Shown piece by piece: positions 1-7,816 of a stretch of 64,000 nt of DNA. Made by a program: the position numbers and the translations under genes. This stretch comes from an uncultured Sutterella sp. (GTDB lineage Bacteria; Pseudomonadota; Gammaproteobacteria; Burkholderiales; Burkholderiaceae_F). Where the stretch lies: NCBI GenBank assembly GCA_905213905.1, contig CAJMKD010000013.1, positions 4,984 through 68,983 on the forward strand, read 5' to 3'. Below the pieces are notes generated by a model that saw nothing but the letters and a program-made list of their open reading frames with translations, did not search any database and had not been told where the DNA came from. Positions within the stretch are counted from its first letter, which is position 1. Every line of letters begins with the position of its first letter.

Positions 1-2
1 CG

Positions 3-539
3 AAGGCTGGCGTCAAGCCCAATGAATTCGCCGTGATCGGCATCGGCTCGGGCGCCGGCGCCGTGGCGGCGGTCCGCGCGGGCCAGGTCGACGCCTTCGT
101 GGGCCTTGACCCCGTCATTTCGCAGCTCGAAGGCGACGGCACGATCCGCATTGTCACCGACACGCGCAACGTCGAAGAATCCAACGCCCTCTTCGGCGGC
201 CCCATGGTCGCGGGCTGCCTCTACGCGCCGCAGCGCTTCCTCGACGAGAACCCGGAAACCTGCCGCCGCCTTGCCAAGGCCGTGGTTCGCTCCCTCAAGT
301 ACATCGCCGACTGCGACCCGGACGAACTCATGAAGCGCGTGCCGAAGTCCGCCTTCATGGGCACCCCCGAGCTCTACAAGACGGGCTTCATCAAGAACCG
401 CCCCGCCCTCTCGAAGGACGGCCGATTCCCCGAAGGCTGCGCCCAGGTTTCTGCGAAGGCGCTCGCCAGCGTGAACCCGGATCTTGAAAGCTTCAAGTTC
501 GACTATGCAGCCACCTTCACGAACGAATTCGTGAGCTAA
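3..539 (+). CDS. ABC transporter substrate-binding protein, NitT/TauT (SsuA) family, 5' truncated by window edge
   Basis: The reading frame is open from the first bases of the window, so only the C-terminal 178 residues are present and the start lies outside. The sequence GVKPNEFAVIGIGSGAGAVA followed by an AGQVDAFVGLDPV segment is typical of the second lobe of periplasmic binding proteins of the nitrate/sulfonate/taurine class. An ATPase and a permease of the same transporter class follow on the same strand, which supports the call. By family the protein would bind a small organic or sulfonate-like solute in the periplasm. The substrate cannot be read from the sequence. The gene ends with TAA. 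Confidence 0.8.
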   Translation, partial: KAGVKPNEFAVIGIGSGAGAVAAVRAGQVDAFVGLDPVISQLEGDGTIRIVTDTRNVEESNALFGGPMVAGCLYAPQRFLDENPETCRRLAKAVVRSLKYIADCDPDELMKRVPKSAFMGTPELYKTGFIKNRPALSKDGRFPEGCAQVSAKALASVNPDLESFKFDYAATFTNEFVS

Positions 540-550
540 GCCCCTTAACT

Positions 551-574
551 GCGGACCGGCCGATGCCGGTCCGC
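551..574 (+). other. intercistronic hairpin after the binding-protein gene
   Basis: Perfect 10-bp arms GCGGACCGGC and GCCGGTCCGC flank a 4-base loop, 11 bases after the binding-protein stop codon. No T-tract follows, so it is probably an mRNA-stabilising or attenuating hairpin that leaves the binding protein more abundant than the downstream ATPase and permease. That role is inferred. Confidence 0.5.
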
Positions 575-655
575 ACCTGCGAGCCGCAGAACCCGACAAC
601 CCCCATCATCAGCAGCAACCCCAAGCGGACCGCGCGAAAAAACGAGAGAAGCGCA

Positions 656-1489
656 ATGAACCAGAAGAACAATTCCACATCCCCGACCCCAGCCATTGAA
701 TTCCGCGGGGTTTCCTGCCGCTTCGAAACGCCGACGGGCTTCTACACCGCGACGGAGAACGCCTCCTTTTCGGTGGGCGACGGCGAATTCGTGAGCGTCG
801 TGGGCCCCACGGGCTGCGGGAAGTCGACGCTTCTCAACGCAGCAGCGGGGCTCCTCAAGCCCGCCGCGGGCGATGTGCGCATTTTCGGCGAGCCGCTCAA
901 AGGCCTCAACCGGCGCGCCGGCAACATGTTCCAAGCTGAAAGCCTGATGCCGCGGGCCACGGCGCTTGAGAACGTTGCGCTCGGCCTGCGCTACCGCGGC
1001 GTCACCCGGCACGAAGCCGACGAGCGCGCCATGGCCTGGCTCGCCCGCGTGGGGCTCGAAAAGTTCCCGGACCGCTACCCGCATGAGCTTTCGGGCGGCA
1101 TGCGAAAGCGCGTCGCGATGGCGCAGACCCTCGTGACCGATCCGGACATCATTCTGATGGACGAGTCGTTTTCCGCGCTTGACGTTCAGACGCGCGAGCT
1201 CATGGAGGACGAGCTTCTTGCCATCTGGCAGTCGTCCAAAAAGGCTGTCCTCTTCATCACCCACGACCTCGACGAAGCCGTCTCGATGTCGGACCGCGTC
1301 GTCGTCATGTCCGCTGGCCCCGCCTCGCATCCGATCGGCAACTTCCCGATTGAGCTGCCGCGTCCGCGCAACGTGGCGGAAATCCGCATGGACCCCGCCT
1401 TCCTCGAACGGCGCGCCGCGATCTGGTCGGTGCTGCGCGACGAGGTGATGAAGTCCTATCAGGATCACCGCACGGCGCTTGCCGCCTGA
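656..1489 (+). CDS. ABC transporter ATP-binding protein, NitT/TauT family
   Basis: 277 residues. It has a Walker A motif GPTGCGKST, Q-loop region NMFQAE, signature LSGGMRKRVA, Walker B ILMDES and switch histidine ITHD, all in the expected order for an importer ATPase of the SsuB/TauB type. The start at ATG 656 is chosen because a GAGAG Shine-Dalgarno stretch sits just upstream; an in-frame extension to 563 would run into the hairpin. It should hydrolyse ATP at the cytoplasmic face to drive uptake of the ligand captured by the upstream binding protein. It is the middle gene of a three-gene importer operon; the solute is unknown. Confidence 0.88.
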   Translation: MNQKNNSTSPTPAIEFRGVSCRFETPTGFYTATENASFSVGDGEFVSVVGPTGCGKSTLLNAAAGLLKPAAGDVRIFGEPLKGLNRRAGNMFQAESLMPRATALENVALGLRYRGVTRHEADERAMAWLARVGLEKFPDRYPHELSGGMRKRVAMAQTLVTDPDIILMDESFSALDVQTRELMEDELLAIWQSSKKAVLFITHDLDEAVSMSDRVVVMSAGPASHPIGNFPIELPRPRNVAEIRMDPAFLERRAAIWSVLRDEVMKSYQDHRTALAA

Positions 1490-1558
1490 GGCGCAGAAAA
1501 AGAGATCCGCTCATAAAAAAGAAAAACCGCAGCGATGTCAGCGAGAGGAAATTTGATC

Positions 1559-2431
1559 ATGACGGAAGCACGCAAAGAGAAAGCGGCGCAAAGCGAAACC
1601 GAGCGCGCCGCACACGACAAATTCGAAGCCCGCGCCAGAGCAAGGCGCATCCGCATCGCCCTCTGGCAGTGGGCGCTCCTTCTCTTCGTATTCGTCTTCT
1701 GGTGGGCGATGACGAAGCCGGGGCTGCTGCCGAACTTCTTTTTCGACAACGACGCGCAGGCGGCCTTCTTCTTCGGCGAACCGCTTGAAATCTTCGCGCG
1801 CATCCGCGACTGGTTCGTGGGCGGCGAAATCTACCGCCACCTCGGCGTCACGCTCTACGAAACGGTGCTCGCCTTCGTGATCGGCACGGTCGCGGGCCTC
1901 GCCGTCGGCCTCTGGCTCGCGCTTTCGCCCTTTGCCGCTGCCGTGGCCGACCCCTTCATCAAGGGCTTCAATTCCATGCCGCGCGTCATTCTCGCGCCGA
2001 TCTTCGCCGTCTGGTTCGGCCTCGGGCCAGCCTCGAAGGTCGCGCTCGGCGTCACGCTCGTCTTCTTCATCGTCTTCTTCAATGTCTATCAGGGCGTGCG
2101 CGAAGTGAACCCGACCGTGCTCGCCAACGCCCGGATGCTCGGCGCGAGCCGCCGCGACCTGCTGCGCACCGTCTACATGCCTTCCGCGATGAGCTGGGTC
2201 TTTTCGAGCCTGCACACCTCCGTCGGCATGGCCTTCGTTGCCGCGGTGATCGGCGAATACCTCGGCTCGGCCGAAGGCGTGGGCTATCTCATCCTGCAGG
2301 CGGAAACCACCTTCGACATGAATACGGTGATGGCCGGCATTCTCGTCCTCACGGCCTGCGCGCTCATCATCGACCGCCTGGTGACGGCCGCCGAAGTGCG
2401 CCTCATGAAGTGGCAGCCGCCGCAGAAATAA
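1559..2431 (+). CDS. ABC transporter permease, NitT/TauT family
   Basis: 290 residues with an N-terminal membrane helix (LWQWALLLFVFVFWWAM) and several further hydrophobic segments. The EAA-type loop is visible in GASRRDLLRTVYMPSAMSWV, which contacts the ATPase. The family is SsuC/TauC-like binding-protein-dependent permeases. Start ATG 1559 follows GAGAGG at a good distance; an ATG at 1535 is less well placed. It is the last gene of the importer operon and is followed by an intrinsic terminator. Solute not determinable. Confidence 0.88.
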   Translation: MTEARKEKAAQSETERAAHDKFEARARARRIRIALWQWALLLFVFVFWWAMTKPGLLPNFFFDNDAQAAFFFGEPLEIFARIRDWFVGGEIYRHLGVTLYETVLAFVIGTVAGLAVGLWLALSPFAAAVADPFIKGFNSMPRVILAPIFAVWFGLGPASKVALGVTLVFFIVFFNVYQGVREVNPTVLANARMLGASRRDLLRTVYMPSAMSWVFSSLHTSVGMAFVAAVIGEYLGSAEGVGYLILQAETTFDMNTVMAGILVLTACALIIDRLVTAAEVRLMKWQPPQK

Positions 2432-2471
2432 GCCATTCCCTATTTTTTCTCTCGACACTTCCGTCTATTTC

Positions 2472-2508
2472 GCCCGCGGGCCCTGGCGGCCTTCGCGGGC
2501 ATTTTTTT
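2472..2508 (+). terminator. intrinsic terminator of the ABC importer operon
   Basis: A GCCCGCG/CGCGGGC stem with a GC-rich 15-base loop is followed by A and seven T residues, 40 bases after the permease stop. Confidence 0.8.
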
Positions 2509-2938
2509 CTGCATTCACGCGCCTCTTGGCCCAGCGGCGGCTCGCGGCTCCAACGCCGTTTCGACGCTATGCATCCGCCGCGCTTCTCATCTGCTTCCCA
2601 GCACTGCCCGAGGCTGCCGCCTCCGAGCGCATCTGCCGCGCGCAAGCGGCCCGCTGGCGCGCATGAGGCTGCAAAATGCACGCGAAGCGCAGGAAGCGCG
2701 CAAAACGCACGGCACGCTCAAAGCACACGGACAGCCTCAGGCTGTCGTCGCGCGGCAAAGCGCATCAAAAAAAAAGTCCGTCGCGGCGTACTGCCGAGAT
2801 CGGACTGCAATCTTCCGTACGGTTCGTAGCTTTTCACCGCCCGCTTTCCCCTCAATCACAAGGAAATGGACCAAGCGGGCGGGCGGCGCTTCGAGCCGGT
2901 ACGGAAAAAAATGAAGACTCTTCTGAAATTATTCAGCT
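2509..2938. other. intergenic stretch, nothing recognised
   Basis: About 430 bases between the ABC operon terminator and the convergent flavoprotein stop. Small open frames here have no convincing ribosome-binding site or family resemblance. The sequence is rich in aagcgc/gcgcaa words typical of the local base composition. I see no gene. Confidence 0.5.
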
Positions 2939-4432
2939 TCAGGCCTTGACGGCTTCCTTCGCTGCGTTTTCACCGGCGATCTGGCCGAAGACGAAGCAGT
3001 CGAGAACGGCGTTGCCGCCCACGCGGTTCGTCCCGTGGATGCCGCCCGTGATTTCGCCCGCAGCGTAGAGGCGCGGAATGACCTTGCCCTGCCAGTCGAG
3101 GAGCTGCGCCTTCGTGTTGGTGTTGAGGCCGCCCATCGTGTGGTGGACCGTCATGCCCGTGTAGCAGGCCCAGAACGGACCCTTGTCGATGCGCTTCGTG
3201 AGGTTGACGGCGGTCTTGCCGAAGTCGTCGTCCTTGCCGTTCTTCACGAACACATTGTTGTAGCGGTCGATCGTCTTTTCGAGGCCGTCGGGATCGACGC
3301 CCATCTTTTCGGCGAGCTCGCGGATCGTGGGCGCGGTCCAGGCTTCATTGATTTCGATGCCCTTCATGATCGCGGCGCGGTTCACTTCGTCATAGGACTC
3401 GAAGTTTTCGTTGTCGCAGACCGTGTAGGCATAGCGTTCCGGCGTGCCGAGCACGGCGTCGCGGATCACGTCGCGGCGTTCGCCTTCGTTCACGATGCGG
3501 TTGCCGCGCTTGTCGACGTAGATGGAGCCGTTCACGTTGAAGTTGAGGAGGAGCTTCATCTTCTTGCCGGCAGGCGCACCCGGGGTGGACTGAATGAAGT
3601 CCATGCCAACCAGATAGCCGCCGACGCGCACGGCCGCCATGGCGACTTCGCCCGTCGAGCCCGGCAGGTTGTCCGTGCCGAGGCCGGCAACGCGCGGGTC
3701 ATGAAGTTCGCGAAGGTACTTGTTCGCGCCGAAGCCGCCGGCGGCGAGCACCACGCCGCGCGTGGCGCGGATGCGGCGGACTTCGCCCTTGCTGGTCTTC
3801 GCGATGACGCCGAGCACGTCGCCCGTCGTCTGCGTTTCGCGAACGATTTCTTCAACGCCGATCCCCGTGCGGACTTCAACGCCGAGATCCTTCGCTGCCT
3901 TCGAGAGAACCGTGCCGTAGCCCTGGCCCTTCGGGAGCGCCGGCACGTGGGAGCGCGGATAGAGCGCGCCGAAGATCTGGATGACGTTGTCCTTGAACTT
4001 CATGCCGAGGCTTTCAAGCCATTCAATCGTCGGATAGGCGTTCTTGCACAGCACTTCGACGCGGTCCTTCTGGCCGCGGAAGTCGCCGGCGGCGAGCGAC
4101 TGCTCGGCGTGATGCTGCCAGGAGTCCTTGATGCCCTGGCGCGGCTGGCGCACCGGGTCGGCCGCATTGATGAAGCCCTGGGAAATGAGGGTGTTGCCGC
4201 CCGTGAAGCTGAGCTTCTCGAGCACGAGCACCTTCTTGGCGCCCGTCTGCGCAGCCTTGACGGCGGCGGCCATGCCGGCGCCGCCGGAGCCGACCACGAC
4301 GACTTCATAGGTTTCGTCCCACTTCTGGACGTCCGTCGCCTGCGCAGCGCAGGCGAGGCCCGCGGCGCCGGCGGCTGCGCCGGCACCGGCGAACTTCAGG
4401 AGGCTGCGGCGGGAAAAGCTCTTTTCGCTCAT
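2939..4432 (-). CDS. Tat-exported FAD-binding fumarate-reductase-like flavoprotein (flavocytochrome c superfamily, flavin subunit)
   Basis: 497 residues. A twin-arginine signal (SRRSLLKFAG, residues 7-16) precedes the mature protein. The FAD-binding P-loop is VVVGSGGAGMAAA near residue 47. The C-terminal block VHHTMGGLNTNTKAQ and GGIHGTNRVGGNAVLD matches the active-site signature of soluble fumarate reductases, so reduction of an enoate-like or related acceptor in the periplasm is likely. There is no heme domain and no FMN-binding domain, so a separate electron donor is needed. Start ATG 4432 follows GGAGAG. It is transcribed away from the response-regulator gene, with a 14-bp palindrome in its promoter region that recurs before the porin gene at 7817. 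Substrate unknown. Confidence 0.85.
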   Translation of the reverse strand: MSEKSFSRRSLLKFAGAGAAAGAAGLACAAQATDVQKWDETYEVVVVGSGGAGMAAAVKAAQTGAKKVLVLEKLSFTGGNTLISQGFINAADPVRQPRQGIKDSWQHHAEQSLAAGDFRGQKDRVEVLCKNAYPTIEWLESLGMKFKDNVIQIFGALYPRSHVPALPKGQGYGTVLSKAAKDLGVEVRTGIGVEEIVRETQTTGDVLGVIAKTSKGEVRRIRATRGVVLAAGGFGANKYLRELHDPRVAGLGTDNLPGSTGEVAMAAVRVGGYLVGMDFIQSTPGAPAGKKMKLLLNFNVNGSIYVDKRGNRIVNEGERRDVIRDAVLGTPERYAYTVCDNENFESYDEVNRAAIMKGIEINEAWTAPTIRELAEKMGVDPDGLEKTIDRYNNVFVKNGKDDDFGKTAVNLTKRIDKGPFWACYTGMTVHHTMGGLNTNTKAQLLDWQGKVIPRLYAAGEITGGIHGTNRVGGNAVLDCFVFGQIAGENAAKEAVKA

Positions 4433-4563
4433 TTCGTCTCTCCAACTCGAAAAATGTCGAAAGGTTGTTGTTCTGCTGAACGGAGTGAAGTTCTTCCTTT
4501 ACGCGTGCCCTCTGCGAAATGCCGAACAGCGCTCCGTCCATGTCCCGAATTCTGCGACGCACC

Positions 4564-4577
4564 CTTACGCGCGTAAG
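4564..4577. promoter_or_regulatory. candidate response-regulator operator, CTTACGCGCGTAAG
   Basis: A perfect 14-bp palindrome about 138 bp upstream of the flavoprotein start codon at 4432. Its 12-bp core is identical to the palindrome at 7667-7678, which sits about 144 bp upstream of the porin start. The matching spacing and the two-component genes between them suggest a shared binding site for the LuxR-type regulator encoded at 4620-5285. This is inference from the sequence. Confidence 0.6.
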
Positions 4578-4619
4578 ATGACTTTCATCAGCCTCAGCGC
4601 AGGTCTGCGCTTCACGCCC

Positions 4620-5285
4620 TCAATGCAGAAGCAGCGCTTCAATGTCCGGCATGAGCGCCTGAAGCTCCTTGGCGGTATGAATGGAGAACTTCCTGTAAAT
4701 CTTGGCGCGATGCCCCTGCACCGTGCGCTCCGAGAGCGCGAGGCGCGCGGCCACCTGCGCGTCGGTGGCGCCCGCCATGAACATTTCAAGGATGTCGCGC
4801 TCGCGCGCCGAGAGCGAGCGCAGCGCCTCGCGAACGCGAGCGCCGCCCTCGATGCCTACGCGCCGCTGCCGGTCGCGGTGCACCGCCGAGGCAATGCTCT
4901 CGAGGAGCTTCTCGTCGTCGACGGGCTTGATGAGAAAATCGACGGCGCCCTCCTTGAGGCTTGAGACCGCAACGTCAATGTCCGCGTAGCCCGTGAGGAA
5001 AATAATCGGGAGCGCAATCCCGCGCTCGGCCATTTCCCGCTGAAGCTCTAGCCCCGTCATGGCCGGCATCCGGACGTCGAGAACGAGGCAGCCCGGGCGC
5101 GACGGGTCGTCTTCGACCAGAAAGGCCCGCGCGCTCGGATACGTCTTCGCGTCCCAGCCTTCGATGCGAAGCATCATTGCGAGCGCTTCGCGCACATCGT
5201 CCTCGTCGTCGACGATTCGAATGAGCGCGCCGGATTTTTCTTCCGCGGCAATTTTCTCGACCGCGTCGTAAAGAGCAGCATTCAT
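4620..5285 (-). CDS. LuxR-family response regulator, TtrR-like
   Basis: 221 residues. The receiver domain (about 20-140) has the acidic pocket IVDDEDD, phosphoacceptor Asp70 in LVLDVRMP, the Thr98 switch in FLTGY and Lys120 in FLIKP. A LuxR-type helix-turn-helix follows (about 155-210; LSARERDILEMFMAG, ALSERTVQGHRAKI). Start ATG 5285 is chosen for the AGGA site ten bases upstream; the frame stays open further upstream across a tandem repeat but without a good start. It lies downstream of the histidine kinase gene on the same strand, so they form a cognate pair. Its likely targets are the two flanking flavoprotein promoters that share a palindrome. Confidence 0.88.
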   Translation of the reverse strand: MNAALYDAVEKIAAEEKSGALIRIVDDEDDVREALAMMLRIEGWDAKTYPSARAFLVEDDPSRPGCLVLDVRMPAMTGLELQREMAERGIALPIIFLTGYADIDVAVSSLKEGAVDFLIKPVDDEKLLESIASAVHRDRQRRVGIEGGARVREALRSLSARERDILEMFMAGATDAQVAARLALSERTVQGHRAKIYRKFSIHTAKELQALMPDIEALLLH

Positions 5286-5350
5286 TGGCGTTTCATCCTG
5301 ATTAGGTTTGGGGTTCTTTTGCGCGCGCCGCGCCAGCTGGCGCAATCGGC

Positions 5351-5404
5351 GGCTTCCGAGACTTTCGAGGCTTCCGGGGCTTCCGAGGCTTCCGAGGCTT
5401 CCGG
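5351..5404. repeat. 9-bp tandem repeat, six imperfect units
   Basis: Six copies of a 9-base unit, consensus ggcttccgR with the second copy degenerate, lie in the gap between the kinase stop and the response-regulator start. A slipped-strand origin is likely. Expansion or contraction by 9 keeps frame with the regulator upstream extension, so it could encode Gly/Ser-Leu triplets if that extension were translated. I treat it as untranslated. Confidence 0.75.
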
Positions 5405-5490
5405 GGGCTTCTGAAGCATCCTCGGCGGCCGAAAGCTGATCGCCGGGGGGCGCGCTTTCTTTTCTGAAAATTTCGTGCTGGCAGCACGCC

Positions 5491-7578
5491 CTATGCGTCC
5501 TGCGCATTGGTCCGTTCTGCCTTGGCTGGCTCGGGCGCGGCGAGCGCCGCACGGAACCGCACCCGCAGGCCGCCGCCCTCTTCGGGCGTGCGCGCCTCGA
5601 ATAGAAGCTTCGCGCGGTGCGCTTCGGCAATCGACTTGCAGATGAGAAGCCCGAGGCCGAGCCCTTCCTTTTTGCTTGAATGAAGGGGCTCGCCCAGCCG
5701 CGCAAGGTCGGCTGGCGAAATCACCGGTCCGTCGTTCTCGACGCAGAATTCGGCGCGGCGCTTTCCGCGGTCTGTTTCGCTCGGCGCCGTCCGAACGATG
5801 GCGCGAACGGGCGCAAGCGCTTGCGGAACGTTCGCTTGAGCTTCGGAGCCATCCGCAGCGGGCTCAGCCGCGTGCGTTGCTGCGGCTTCGGCCGCATTCT
5901 TCACGATGTTGTGAACGAGTATGCGAAGCTCAACCTCGTCGCCGCGCATATAGACGGCGCCCTCTGCGTGGAAGTCCACCGGCGCGCGCAGGCGCTTCGA
6001 CTGCACGAGCTCCTCGATGGCGCTGCGGGCGAGCGCCGAGAGATCGACAGTATTGTCTCGCACCGCGCCGTGCTTGGCGTAGCTGCGCACGCGCTCGAGA
6101 ATTCTCCCAGCGTTCGTGATCTGCGCCTGCAGCCCGTCGATGCAGGCGCGGACAAGGCTGGAATCGGGATTGGGCTTCTTCGAAAGCGTGAGAAGGCTGC
6201 GCGCAAAGTAACGCATCGCCGAGAGCGGCTGGCCGAGTTCGTGCGCGAAGATCGAAGAGAGCTCGCCCACAAGGCTCACGCGCTGCAGCCGGTCGAGCTT
6301 CTCGGCGGCGCGGTGCGCCTCGGCTTCAGCAGCCTTTTCCTTCGCCAGCGCCAGCTCAAGCGCCGCCGTGCGGCGGCGAACGAGCTTCTCGAGCCGCCAC
6401 CAGTGGAGCACCCAGGCAGCCGCGAGCCCTGCTGCGAGAAGAAGGAAGGGCCACGACACCCGCAGCATGCGCGCAAGCGTCCATTCCCGAAGGTATGCGT
6501 AGGGGCCGATCCGAAGGTCGCGGAAGAGCGCGTTGACGCTCGCGTAGTTCGTGGCAAAGGAGACTGCGAATCCCGACGGCGTGTCTTCAGGGCGCATCGA
6601 AAGAAGCGAAATCGCCACATGCCGCGTGAGGATCGGCGGGGTATGCGGCATCACGGCGAAGGTCCAGCCCGGATACATGTCGGTCGAATACCGGCAGCCG
6701 AGCCGATCGGCGCGCGGCCCCTTCTTTTCGCCGATCACGCGGAAAAGGTTCTGCCAGTGCGGATTTCTCGCCTCGATGGCTTCGAGCATGCAGGCGCGCA
6801 GGAGCCCCACGTCTGCCCGTCCGTCAGCAACGCTTCGGACGACTTCCGTGGGAACGCTGTTCGTGAAGTTGATGCGCCGGAAGAACTTGTCCGGATTGAA
6901 GCCCGCCTTTTTGATTTCGCCCATGCCGATCTGGAACGTCATGAAGTTGCGCGGATCGGTGGAGATCGCCCTCTGCCCTTCGAGGTCCTCGATGGCCTTC
7001 AAGTCCGTCCGGTCCCGTCGGACAAAAATGACGCCCGCAACGCACTGATTCGGGTCCGGAAAGCTCCGCGAGACAATCGTGCCGATGTCGCGCACGCCGT
7101 AGGGGCGCATTTCAACAAAAAAGCCGGAGCTCCCGAGAAAGAACTCCACCTCCCCCTTCCGAACGGCCTCAGCGAGCTCGCTCGTCTTGTAGCGATGCCG
7201 CTCGATCACAATGCCGGGGGTCGTCCTTTCGAGATGCGTGAGAACCGTCTCCTGAATGTCTTCGACGCGGCTCAGATAGGAAGCTTCCGACTCGAAGTCG
7301 AGCATCCCGACCCGCACGACGGTGCCGCCGTTCGTCTCACGGAGCCGCCTTTCGGGGCGCGCCTGAGCGCCGCGCGCAGCCGCTTCGTCGAAGGCCGCCC
7401 GGTCTTCTGCTTCGCTCACGACCGTTCCCAAGCCCTCCGAGGAAGCGACAACGGCCGGCCCGAGCGCATACGCCGCCGGCCCTTCAACCGTCGCGGCGCC
7501 GGCAGCGCACGCTTCAAAGAAGGCAAAAACAAAAAGAAGGCGCCGAAGGCGGCGCGTCGAAAGGGATATTTTCGTCAT
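5491..7578 (-). CDS. sensor histidine kinase with periplasmic PhnD-like binding domain, TtrS-like
   Basis: 695 residues. An N-terminal signal/anchor helix (about 13-30) is followed by a periplasmic PhnD-type solute-binding domain (about 88-340; motifs VRVGMLDFE, STDPRNFMTFQ, LLRACMLEA), a transmembrane helix (about 375-394), a coiled-coil linker, the HisKA box with His446 in FAHELGQPL, an N-box (LVHNIVKNAAEAA) and a G-box (GLGLGLLICKS). This layout is that of tetrathionate sensor TtrS, which partners a LuxR regulator as here. No tetrathionate reductase genes are adjacent; the neighbours are flavoproteins and a porin, so the ligand is probably the acceptor reduced by those enzymes. It is divergent from the porin operon. 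Confidence 0.85.
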   Translation of the reverse strand: MTKISLSTRRLRRLLFVFAFFEACAAGAATVEGPAAYALGPAVVASSEGLGTVVSEAEDRAAFDEAAARGAQARPERRLRETNGGTVVRVGMLDFESEASYLSRVEDIQETVLTHLERTTPGIVIERHRYKTSELAEAVRKGEVEFFLGSSGFFVEMRPYGVRDIGTIVSRSFPDPNQCVAGVIFVRRDRTDLKAIEDLEGQRAISTDPRNFMTFQIGMGEIKKAGFNPDKFFRRINFTNSVPTEVVRSVADGRADVGLLRACMLEAIEARNPHWQNLFRVIGEKKGPRADRLGCRYSTDMYPGWTFAVMPHTPPILTRHVAISLLSMRPEDTPSGFAVSFATNYASVNALFRDLRIGPYAYLREWTLARMLRVSWPFLLLAAGLAAAWVLHWWRLEKLVRRRTAALELALAKEKAAEAEAHRAAEKLDRLQRVSLVGELSSIFAHELGQPLSAMRYFARSLLTLSKKPNPDSSLVRACIDGLQAQITNAGRILERVRSYAKHGAVRDNTVDLSALARSAIEELVQSKRLRAPVDFHAEGAVYMRGDEVELRILVHNIVKNAAEAAATHAAEPAADGSEAQANVPQALAPVRAIVRTAPSETDRGKRRAEFCVENDGPVISPADLARLGEPLHSSKKEGLGLGLLICKSIAEAHRAKLLFEARTPEEGGGLRVRFRAALAAPEPAKAERTNAQDA

Positions 7579-7666
7579 TCCCCAAGGCTAGCGCGCCCCG
7601 AATCGGCTGTGATAGCGCGGGAAAGCGAGTAGCCCGCGCCTCGGCGGCTTTATGCGCGGAATCAAA

Positions 7667-7678
7667 TTACGCGCGTAA
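7667..7678. promoter_or_regulatory. candidate response-regulator operator, TTACGCGCGTAA
   Basis: A perfect 12-bp palindrome in the kinase/porin divergent region. It is identical to the core of the palindrome at 4564-4577 and lies a near-identical distance (about 144 bp) before the porin start codon. It is the best candidate for the site through which the TtrR-like regulator drives the porin-flavoprotein operon, and perhaps its own kinase gene. Confidence 0.6.
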
Positions 7679-7816
7679 AGCTTGCGCGGAGAATTTCCGC
7701 GTGCCTCGGGGACGCCGACCGAAGCGGCGGCCGGCGATCTGCGCTCAAAGCGTGCCGGACCGCGCCCGTCTCCGGAGAACAACCCCAAAAAGATCAGATC
7801 AAGAAGGAGAGAAACC

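Noticed and set aside
2410..2829. A 139-codon open frame after the ABC permease
   Set aside because: It overlaps the permease end and the terminator, has no credible start site, and its composition is low-complexity Ser/Arg/Ala.
5351..5404. CRISPR-like array
   Set aside because: The repeats are 9 bases with no spacers and no cas genes nearby.
5680..7632. A 650-codon open frame opposite the sensor kinase
   Set aside because: Antisense shadow of a gene with full kinase and binding-domain motifs; no ribosome site and no recognisable domain.
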